Assembly: GCA_002344885.1 (NCBI GenBank)
Contig: DDUQ01000074.1
Location: forward strand, 1 to 13,300
DNA from: Comamonadaceae bacterium UBA2334
GTDB taxonomy: Bacteria; Pseudomonadota; Gammaproteobacteria; Burkholderiales; Burkholderiaceae_C
Direction of reading: 5' to 3'
Length of the DNA stretch: 13,300 nt
Part shown: positions 1 to 6,208 of the stretch, in pieces
Layout of the letters: each line of letters starts with the position of its first letter
How positions within the stretch are numbered: position 1 is the stretch's first letter
Made by a program: the position numbers and the translations under genes
The notes under the pieces: generated by a model
Databases searched by the model: none
What the model saw: only the letters and a program-made list of their open reading frames with translations
What the model was told of the DNA's origin: nothing

Positions 1-66
1 GCACCTGCACCTGCACCAGCACCTGCGCCTGCACCAGCACCTGCACCAGCACCTGCGCCTGCACCC
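1..66 (+). repeat. Ala-Pro coding tandem repeat
   Basis: Eleven consecutive Ala-Pro codon pairs, built from 6-base units. Codon choice shows a higher-order 30-base period: an 18-base block alternating GCA-CCA, GCA-CCT and GCG-CCT occurs identically at 13-30 and 43-60, and the match carries on to 65. Such identity at synonymous positions points to recent duplication by replication slippage. The array may begin upstream of the window. Confidence 0.9.
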
Positions 67-765
67 ACAGCAGGTGGTGCGTCCGAGTGCTTCAACATTG
101 TTTGGTACACGCCAGGTACCACAGCACTCCTCGACTACCAGATCACCGGCAATGCAACTGGGACCACTCGCAGCAACCTGACGATCAGCGGCGGAAAAAC
201 CTTTAATGGACAGTCAGGGCTGGTCGAATACTTCCAAGATCAAACCACCACCTACAGCGCACCGTCCACACTTGCATCTGCTGGCACGATTCCGACCAAA
301 TCACGTTTCTATTTCACTGAAAATGGAACGGTTGAAACTGAATACGGCGGTACTGTAGAGACAGGTGCAACGGTCGCTGGTATCACGATTAACACCACTA
401 CCACCACAACTTACACACCTCCACGCGCAGATCGCCGCTACACCTTGGCCGCCAACACCAGCGACACCACGGTAACCACCATGGGCGTGACTTCCGTGAC
501 AAATTTCGGTGCATCACCTGCAACCAATACATCGGTTACAACGACCATTCGCTACGTTGGCCAAGAATCCATCACGGTTCCGGCAGGTACGTTCACCACT
601 TGCAAGTTCATGGACACGTCGAACAGCGAAACCACAGAACACTGGTTTGCAAAGGGCAGCGGCACACCCGTGCGATTCTCCAGTCGCACCAGCGAGGGCC
701 AAACCATCACCATGTCTTTGACCGCAGCCAGCCGACTGAATGGTGCTGTCATACCCGCCAACTGA
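1..765 (+). CDS. Secreted-type Thr-rich protein of unknown function with Pro-Ala repeat (5' end missing)
   Basis: The reading frame is open from the first base to a TGA at 763-765, giving the last 254 residues; the start and any signal peptide lie outside the window. The visible part opens with eleven Ala-Pro pairs (residues 1-22), a flexible linker typical of exported or envelope proteins. It continues as a Thr/Ser/Asn/Gly-rich, probably beta-sheet domain with no membrane segment. Two cysteines (about residues 30 and 201) could form a disulfide if the protein is exported. The segment ITVPAGTFTTCKF, followed by EHWFAKGSGTPVR, recalls a layout seen in many uncharacterised secreted proteins, where a 'vpAGtF' strand precedes a 'wyakGvG' strand. 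That likeness is by eye and gives no function. An internal TTG at 445 could be taken for a start, but the frame runs through it without a break, so I treat it as internal. It faces the MFS gene tail to tail. Confidence 0.8.
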   Translation, partial: APAPAPAPAPAPAPAPAPAPAPTAGGASECFNIVWYTPGTTALLDYQITGNATGTTRSNLTISGGKTFNGQSGLVEYFQDQTTTYSAPSTLASAGTIPTKSRFYFTENGTVETEYGGTVETGATVAGITINTTTTTTYTPPRADRRYTLAANTSDTTVTTMGVTSVTNFGASPATNTSVTTTIRYVGQESITVPAGTFTTCKFMDTSNSETTEHWFAKGSGTPVRFSSRTSEGQTITMSLTAASRLNGAVIPAN

Positions 766-784
766 TCTCTGTTTCCTGGTCGAG

Positions 785-811
785 GCCGCTCCTTTGTGCC
801 GGAGGAGCGGC
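785..811. terminator. Hairpin between convergent genes, possible bidirectional terminator
   Basis: GCCGCTCC at 785-792 is perfectly complementary to GGAGCGGC at 804-811, with an 11-base loop. It lies 20 bases past the stop of the partial secreted-protein gene and 63 bases past the end of the MFS gene, the right place for a shared terminator. Neither side has a clear T tract, so a classic intrinsic terminator is not shown. Confidence 0.35.
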
Positions 812-873
812 ACCGCTGGTCTTGCCCGATCTGATTTGGCCAATGACAGACCGGAACATACTGAAATAGGGAA

Positions 874-2094
874 TCATTGAGCCAGGGTTCGACTCCCCAC
901 CCCCACCGCAGCCACCACGGCCAGCAGCAGAAATATCGCTGCACCGGCCAAAGTGGCTGCGTACATACCTCTGTCCATGAACGCTCCGAACAGAACGGGT
1001 GATACGGCGAACCCGAGGTCCAGTCCGGCGTAAACCGTACCGTACACACGGCCCGTTGCCCCTTTAGGCGTTGCCCGCTTGATCATCATGTCCCGGCTGG
1101 GGCCACCTATTCCCACGGCAAATCCTGTCAGTGCCAAGCCGACCATCGTGCCGACCGCACCCAACAAGCCGGTGGCGCAAATGAGCAGAAGAATGGCTCC
1201 AGCACCCATGGCCCACGCGACCGTCTGCGCCGACTGGGCCCGCTGCGTCGCGACAAACCCGCCAACCAGCATGCCGAATGCCCCACACAGCATGTAGGCC
1301 GTCAATGTCAGCGTGGCCAACTCCAGGCTGGCTCCGTGAACCGCTTTGAGGATGGATGGACCAAAACTTTGCACCACGGCCAGCGTCATGGTCGACAGGA
1401 AGAAGAAGCCAAAGCACCACCAAACCACCGGCAACTTGAGGAAGGCCACGTCTGATCCCTTTGGCGCATCAGGCAGCCTGATCACAGGCTGTGTCAGCAA
1501 CTTGTCACGCTGCCAGAACAGTACCCCCAATACACACAGATAAAGGCCGGCCGCAGCCAGGTACGCTGTGCGCCAGCCTGCGAAGCTGGATATACCGACC
1601 AGAAAAACCGGCGCCATCGCCCAACCCAAATTGCCCGTCAGACCGTGCACACTGAAGGCGTGACCTAACCTGGGCGCTGACACACGCTGGTTCAAAATGG
1701 TGAAGTCAACGGGGTGGAACGGTGCATTTCCAGCCCCGGCCAAGATCGCCACAACGACCAACCCCGCGTACCCCGATGCCATAGAGCCGACCAGGGCAGC
1801 CGCCAGAAACAGACCAACGGCTCCAAACAGGACCGGTCGGGCACCCAATCGGTCAACAACGAAACCAGACAATGCTTGCCCGGAACCTGAAACCACAAAA
1901 AAAATACTCATCAGCAGGCCCATGTCCGAAAAACTGAGGCCAAACTCGGCCATGAAAATCGGAAAAAATGGGGCGAGCAACAAATGTGAAAAATGAGATG
2001 TAGCATGCGCCAAGCCGACCAACCCCATCACTGCAGCGTCCTGCCCAAGAGGTGTGACATTCGGCGATACAGCAGTGGGAGAGGTGGCAGTCAT
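874..2094 (-). CDS. MFS transporter, inner membrane
   Basis: A 406-residue protein of mostly hydrophobic segments, consistent with the usual 12 membrane helices of a major facilitator superfamily carrier. After a polar N-terminus (1-20) the first helix runs about 21-47. The motif GFVVDRLGARPVL (77-89) matches the conserved loop between helices 2 and 3 (motif A). A polar stretch at about 196-218 fits the central cytoplasmic loop, and the second half holds helices from about 222 to 398. The sequence HFSHLLLAPFFPIF recalls the fosmidomycin-resistance-like branch, but the substrate cannot be read from sequence and could be a drug or an organic anion. I chose the ATG at 2094: a longer reading to 2256 would add 54 polar residues unlike a transporter N-terminus and run over the divergent gene's start. 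No strong Shine-Dalgarno precedes 2094. The next ATG (residue 23) sits within helix 1 and is less likely. Confidence 0.88.
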   Translation of the reverse strand: MTATSPTAVSPNVTPLGQDAAVMGLVGLAHATSHFSHLLLAPFFPIFMAEFGLSFSDMGLLMSIFFVVSGSGQALSGFVVDRLGARPVLFGAVGLFLAAALVGSMASGYAGLVVVAILAGAGNAPFHPVDFTILNQRVSAPRLGHAFSVHGLTGNLGWAMAPVFLVGISSFAGWRTAYLAAAGLYLCVLGVLFWQRDKLLTQPVIRLPDAPKGSDVAFLKLPVVWWCFGFFFLSTMTLAVVQSFGPSILKAVHGASLELATLTLTAYMLCGAFGMLVGGFVATQRAQSAQTVAWAMGAGAILLLICATGLLGAVGTMVGLALTGFAVGIGGPSRDMMIKRATPKGATGRVYGTVYAGLDLGFAVSPVLFGAFMDRGMYAATLAGAAIFLLLAVVAAVGVGSRTLAQ

Positions 2095-2096
2095 GA

Positions 2097-2112
2097 GCGC
2101 GATGTTACGCGC
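2097..2112 (-). promoter_or_regulatory. Small GC hairpin directly before the MFS start codon
   Basis: GCGCG and CGCGC are separated by six bases, and the structure ends two bases before the MFS ATG in the mRNA sense. It covers the place where a ribosome binding site would be, and no purine-rich site is visible there. It may lower translation initiation or may be chance. Confidence 0.25.
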
Positions 2113-2230
2113 ACGCCAGCACTGCAGGCTATGTGCACCGCGACTCAACGGGGCAACCGGAAGGCACTCAGAACCTGTTGGAGGTGCATACTGGGACGGT
2201 CGGGCAACATGGACATCTTTTCCACCCAAT

Positions 2231-2240
2231 GAGGAAAGGG
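2231..2240 (+). promoter_or_regulatory. Ribosome binding site of the amidohydrolase gene
   Basis: The purine-rich run GAGGAAAGGG ends five bases before the ATG at 2246. It decides that start over the in-frame ATG at 2054, which would add 64 residues of non-signal sequence in front of an obvious signal peptide. Confidence 0.75.
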
Positions 2241-2245
2241 ACAGA

Positions 2246-3175
2246 ATGACATTCACTAAAAATGCCTTCTACCGCTTTTATTCATTGCTGTTTTTGCTAC
2301 TTTTTTTATGCAAATCAAACGCGCACGCCGAGACAACACATCTGCCGTACGCCGGCCCTGTCTTCGACGCGCACTTGCATTACAACGACGATGCCCAAGT
2401 GCCCTTTCCGTTGCCAGCGGTATTGGGCAAACTGAAAGCCCAAAAGGTACAAGCAGTAATTGCCAACTCCAGACCAAACGACGGCACCCTGACCCTGGCA
2501 TCCGCCTTGCAGGAGACGCAGGCTGCCAACCTCACGGTGATCCCATTCATCCGGCTGTACCGGGACCGGATCGACTACAACAATTGGTTCCGCGAGGACA
2601 GCATTTACGAAATGGTGCTCGCGGAGCTGTCCAAAGGCACGCCAGCCGGACCTTTCCGCGGCATCGGTGAATTTCATCTCTACGACAGCGCCAATGCCAG
2701 CGGACACGTTGCCAGAAAGCTGATGGCGCTCGCCGAGCAGCGAAAGTTGGTCGTGCTCGCGCATGTGGACGACCAGGCAATAGATGGTTTGCTGGGTGCC
2801 ACACCCTCTGGCGGGAAACGGTCACGCCTGATTTGGGCACACACCGGCATAGGTGGTACGCCGGTTGCACGAGTCAGTGCGCTGATGGACCAATACCCTG
2901 GCCTGATGGGCGAACTGTCTTACCGCCCCGGCCTCACCTGCGAACATTCCAGCGGCCGCGCCCGTCTGTGCCAGGAATGGCGGGAACTCCTGTTGGCCTA
3001 TCCAGACCGTTTCCTGCTGGGATCTGACACGTGGATCAACCAACGATGGCAGTACTACGGTGAACTGATGCAGACCTACCGCGACTGGTTGGGAGAACTG
3101 CCCGCCGTCGTCGCCCGGCAAATAGCATGGGAGAACGGCGCGCGGCTGTTCGATCTGAAGCCCTTCGCCCCATGA
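2246..3175 (+). CDS. Exported metal-dependent amidohydrolase (TIM-barrel, amidohydrolase_2-like)
   Basis: A 309-residue protein. Residues 1-28 form a signal peptide: basic start (K5, R10), hydrophobic core FYSLLFLLLFL, and a likely cleavage after AHA at 28. Cys22 lies in the core, but LFLC is a poor lipobox, so release to the periplasm is more likely than lipidation. The mature part has amidohydrolase-superfamily landmarks in order: metal-binding HxH in DAHLHY (41-46), GEFHLY (141-146), a histidine in AHVDD (172-176), WAHTG (197-201), the late-strand aspartate in LLGSDTW (257-263), and the NGARLF ending (297-302) typical of the amidohydrolase_2 family. Cys232 and Cys242 could pair in the periplasm. 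Family members hydrolyse or decarboxylate small carbonyl compounds; the substrate here is unknown. Export is unusual, since most relatives are cytoplasmic. It is divergent from the MFS gene, with 151 bases between the starts, so a shared role is possible but unproven. Confidence 0.85.
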   Translation: MTFTKNAFYRFYSLLFLLLFLCKSNAHAETTHLPYAGPVFDAHLHYNDDAQVPFPLPAVLGKLKAQKVQAVIANSRPNDGTLTLASALQETQAANLTVIPFIRLYRDRIDYNNWFREDSIYEMVLAELSKGTPAGPFRGIGEFHLYDSANASGHVARKLMALAEQRKLVVLAHVDDQAIDGLLGATPSGGKRSRLIWAHTGIGGTPVARVSALMDQYPGLMGELSYRPGLTCEHSSGRARLCQEWRELLLAYPDRFLLGSDTWINQRWQYYGELMQTYRDWLGELPAVVARQIAWENGARLFDLKPFAP

Positions 3176-3292
3176 CTCGACACGAGACAACCGAAACGCA
3201 CTTTGTACATTGGCACTATTGAAGCCTGATAATCCCAAGTTTTTACGATTTCGCTCGGACCGCTCGCGCGCTGCTTCGAGTTCATACGCCAA

Positions 3293-4615
3293 ATGAATAA
3301 CTCAACGAATCGCAACGACCCCATCCTCGCTCTGCTCACACAAGCGCGGGAACACATCTCCAAAGGAGAACTGAAAGAAGCTGCTGGCAAACTGAATAGA
3401 GCCAATCAAACATTGCCGAACGACGCACGAGTGTTCATGTTGGGTGGACTGATGGCCGAGAAAGCCGGCAATACCCCGGGGGCATTTGAAAATCTGCGAA
3501 AAGCCGTTGCGATGGCTCCAGAGTGGGGGCCTGGCTTGCTGGAATTGGCCTTATTGCTCGCTCGAAACAATCAGTTCGATGAAGCCATTCAAGTTGCGGA
3601 GAAAGTACACAAGCTTGAGCCCAACAACCCCGTGGTTTTGGCGGGCACCATCGACATTGCTCACCGTGCGGGCCAAACCGACATGGCAATCAGGCTGCTG
3701 AAACACGGTCTGACACGCTTTCCGGACGACCCACAGTTGAAGATTCTGCTTGCTGGTGACCTGGCCGCGATCGATCAGGCCGCAGATGCTTTAGCGATTT
3801 GGAATGATTTGGCAATTCGATTCCCGGCTTCGCCGGATGTTTGGATTGGCAAACTCAACGCCCATCTCGCACTGGACCAACGAGCAAGTGCCATTGAATC
3901 GGGTAAGACTCTGCTTCAGATCGATCCCAGTAACGAGGTTTACCAATTTCACGCCGCGGTGGCTAACGGCCAAACGCCACCCCAGATTCCTCAAACAGTC
4001 ACCCAGCGCCTATTTGACGGTTTGGCTCCGATCTATGACACCCACATGGTTCAATCCTTGGGCTATAGACTCCCAAAAACAGTGGCCACCAAACTTCACG
4101 AGCTTTACCAAGGCAAAAAATTCAACGTACTGGACCTCGGTTGCGGCACGGGCTTGCTAGGTATTTGCCTCGGACGTCTTCAAGGTGCCTTGGTTGGTGT
4201 GGACGTTTCCAAAGAAATGATCGCGCAGGCCCACCGCCACAATGTTTACGACAAGTTTCACACGGTAGACATTCATGACGCATTGGCGGCCACTCCCGAA
4301 TCACTGTATGAAGTCATCGCCGCACTTGATGTTTTCATCTATGCAGGGAATGTAAGTGACGCCATCCCTAATGCATTCCGGATTTTGACCGAAGGTGGGA
4401 CGTTCGTCGCCTCATTCGAAACCGCACCTGACTCAGGTGAGAACATGACATATCTGCAAACCGGCAGGTATGCCCATAAACGGTCCCACATTCAAGAAAT
4501 TTGTGTCAAGGCTGGCTTTGACCAGGTAACGCTAGAAGATGTGGTTCTGCGAACAGAAAAGGGGAACCCCATCAATGGGTTCTTGGTTTGGGCGCACAAG
4601 CAAAACGCGTCATAA
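3293..4615 (+). CDS. TPR-repeat SAM-dependent methyltransferase fusion
   Basis: A 440-residue, probably cytoplasmic protein with no signal peptide. Residues about 10-225 are helical repeats of tetratricopeptide type, with hallmarks such as GELKEAAGKLNRA (25-37), AFENLRKAVAMAP (64-76), FDEAIQVAEKVHKLEP (95-110) and SAIESGKTLLQIDP (199-212); this part should bind a protein partner. After a short linker comes a signature seen in TPR-linked methyltransferases (COG4976 type), RLFDGLAPIYDTHMVQSLGY (239-258). A Rossmann methyltransferase follows: motif I VLDLGCGTGLLG (279-290), the acidic end of strand 2 in VGVDVSKEMI (301-310), and DIHDAL (326-331). The methylated target is unknown. No strong ribosome binding site precedes the ATG. 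The gene is visibly richer in A and T than clpB or the kinase. Its last six bases overlap the end of the convergent aldehyde dehydrogenase gene. Confidence 0.88.
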   Translation: MNNSTNRNDPILALLTQAREHISKGELKEAAGKLNRANQTLPNDARVFMLGGLMAEKAGNTPGAFENLRKAVAMAPEWGPGLLELALLLARNNQFDEAIQVAEKVHKLEPNNPVVLAGTIDIAHRAGQTDMAIRLLKHGLTRFPDDPQLKILLAGDLAAIDQAADALAIWNDLAIRFPASPDVWIGKLNAHLALDQRASAIESGKTLLQIDPSNEVYQFHAAVANGQTPPQIPQTVTQRLFDGLAPIYDTHMVQSLGYRLPKTVATKLHELYQGKKFNVLDLGCGTGLLGICLGRLQGALVGVDVSKEMIAQAHRHNVYDKFHTVDIHDALAATPESLYEVIAALDVFIYAGNVSDAIPNAFRILTEGGTFVASFETAPDSGENMTYLQTGRYAHKRSHIQEICVKAGFDQVTLEDVVLRTEKGNPINGFLVWAHKQNAS

Positions 4616-6088
4616 CCACTTTTTCAGCAATCCCATGACTTGCTGAAAACGTTCGCCATAGGGCGGATAGAACAGGTGTCCCATGGCCCAGCGGGACTGC
4701 ACGAAGACCGGCTTTTGCTGCGTGAATCGCAGGAATCCCGCTTCGCCATGGTAAGCACCCCAACCGCTGTCACCCACACCACCAAACGGCAGGTTGTGGT
4801 GTGCTATGTGCAACAGTGTGTCGTTGACCGTGACGCCACCGCTGACGGTTTGGTTCAGCACTTCGTGACGCGCCCTCGAATCTGTGCCGAACCAATACAA
4901 AGCCAGCGGCCGGGGGCGTTCATTGATGTAGGCCGTCACATCCGCCAGGCTGTGATAGGTCAGCACCGGCAATATGGGACCGAAGATCTCTTCGGTCATC
5001 AACCGACTTTGGGCCGGCGGGTCGAAAACCAGCACAGGAGCCATCTGCCTGGCATGCCCCACTGGAGGCGCTTTGCCCGAGTCCTCAGGCAGCAACTCCA
5101 TTACCCTGGCCCCGCCCGACTGGGCCTCGTCCAGCAACGACTTCAACCGGGCCAGGTGTCGATCGGTCAGGATGGACGCGTAATCAGCATTCCCCAGAAG
5201 CGTCGGGAACAAACGCCCCACTGCGCTGGCATAGGCCTTTTGAAATGCCACCTCGCGCCCGCGTGGCAGCAACACGTAGTCCGGCGCAATACAAGTCTGC
5301 CCTGCGTTGATGAGTTTGCCGTGGGCAATCTTCAGCGCCACGTCCTTCATGTCTGCACTGCTGCACGAAGCGTCAACGATGCAGGGTGATTTGCCGCCCA
5401 ACTCCAGCGTCGTCGGTGTCAGGTTTTTGGCGGCGGCCTCGGCCACCTTGCGGCCCACAGCAGTGGAGCCAGTGAACATCAGGTGATCAAACGGCAGAGA
5501 GGCAAAGGCATGGGCCACGTCGGGACCACCCTGCACCACAGCAACCTCATCCTGACTGAAAGCGCCATGCAACAAATCGGCCAGCAACGCGGAACCGCGC
5601 GGCGTGAGCTCGCTGGGCTTGATCATGACCCGGTTGCCCGCAGCCAGTGCCGTGGCCAACGGCCCCAGCGTCAGCTGCAAAGGGTAGTTCCACGGCCCGA
5701 TGACCCCCACCACTCCGACCGGCTGGCGTTGAATGAAGGCCGTGGCCGGCTGCAGGTAGATGGGGGTCGAAACCCGCACCGGTTTCATCCACCGCGCGCA
5801 GTTGGCCTTCAACTGGCTGATGGTGGCCTGCAGCACGAAGAAGTCTGCCACATCGGTCAACTGGCGTGACCTGACCCCAAAATCAGCCTGGACGGCGTCT
5901 GCCAATGCTGGCCCATGGGCATCGAGCAACGACTGCAGGCGATCCAGCCGCTCAAGCCGCCAGGCCAATGGCACATCCACCATGGCGCGGCTGGCGCTTT
6001 GCTGGGCAATGAAGAGCTTGGAGAGCCTGTCCGATTCCGGCGGCAGGGCAGTGCCTGCCTTGGTCGCACTTTTCTTGGATACGTTCAT
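4610..6088 (-). CDS. NAD(P)-dependent aldehyde dehydrogenase, coniferyl-aldehyde dehydrogenase type
   Basis: A complete 492-residue aldehyde dehydrogenase, which oxidises an aldehyde to its acid with NAD(P)+ in the cytoplasm. Visible family residues are the oxyanion asparagine in GPWNYP (Asn134), the cofactor-binding lysine in MIKPSE (Lys157), the Rossmann loop FTGSTAVG (205-212), the general base in LELGGK (Glu229), the catalytic cysteine in GQTCIAPDY (Cys266) and EEIFGP (366-371). The GQTCIAPDY form and the ending HHNLPFGGVGDSGWGAYHGEAGF are typical of class 3-like enzymes that include coniferyl aldehyde dehydrogenase. Membership of that branch is likely, but the substrate could also be another aromatic or fatty aldehyde. 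The ATG at 6088 gives a normal N-terminus though no clear ribosome binding site precedes it. It lies 120 bases behind clpB on the same strand, so read-through from the heat-shock promoter is possible; a hairpin lies between them. Confidence 0.92.
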   Translation of the reverse strand: MNVSKKSATKAGTALPPESDRLSKLFIAQQSASRAMVDVPLAWRLERLDRLQSLLDAHGPALADAVQADFGVRSRQLTDVADFFVLQATISQLKANCARWMKPVRVSTPIYLQPATAFIQRQPVGVVGVIGPWNYPLQLTLGPLATALAAGNRVMIKPSELTPRGSALLADLLHGAFSQDEVAVVQGGPDVAHAFASLPFDHLMFTGSTAVGRKVAEAAAKNLTPTTLELGGKSPCIVDASCSSADMKDVALKIAHGKLINAGQTCIAPDYVLLPRGREVAFQKAYASAVGRLFPTLLGNADYASILTDRHLARLKSLLDEAQSGGARVMELLPEDSGKAPPVGHARQMAPVLVFDPPAQSRLMTEEIFGPILPVLTYHSLADVTAYINERPRPLALYWFGTDSRARHEVLNQTVSGGVTVNDTLLHIAHHNLPFGGVGDSGWGAYHGEAGFLRFTQQKPVFVQSRWAMGHLFYPPYGERFQQVMGLLKKWL

Positions 6089-6155
6089 CGCGCTATGGTA
6101 GTGGTTACACGCTGCTTACATTAGAGGAAAAGCTCAAACCACTCCCCGCTCGGCG

Positions 6156-6193
6156 CAACCCGGGCATTGCTGAAACCGCAATGCGCTGGGTTG
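6156..6193 (-). terminator. Two-part hairpin behind clpB, possible terminator or 3' stabiliser
   Basis: A perfect 7-base stem, GCATTGC (6164-6170) with GCAATGC (6178-6184), has a 7-base loop. A second 6-base stem outside it pairs CAACCC (6156-6161) with GGGTTG (6188-6193), across an internal loop of two and three bases. In mRNA sense it begins 15 bases after the clpB stop. No T run follows on the minus strand, so it may end transcription inefficiently, protect the clpB 3' end, or separate clpB from the aldehyde dehydrogenase message by processing. Confidence 0.5.
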
Positions 6194-6208
6194 ACCGGTG
6201 ATGTGCGC

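Noticed and set aside
2054..2245. N-terminal extension of the amidohydrolase to 2054
   Set aside because: The signal peptide and strong ribosome binding site place the start at 2246.
2095..2256. N-terminal extension of the MFS gene to 2256
   Set aside because: It would add 54 polar, Cys- and Pro-containing residues without family likeness and overlap the start and ribosome binding site of the amidohydrolase.
3203..3233. Possible sigma-70 promoter before the TPR-methyltransferase (GATAAT at 3228-3233)
   Set aside because: The -10 is good, but the available -35 candidates have poor match (TTGTAC, 19-base spacer) or wrong spacing (TTGGCA, 12 bases).
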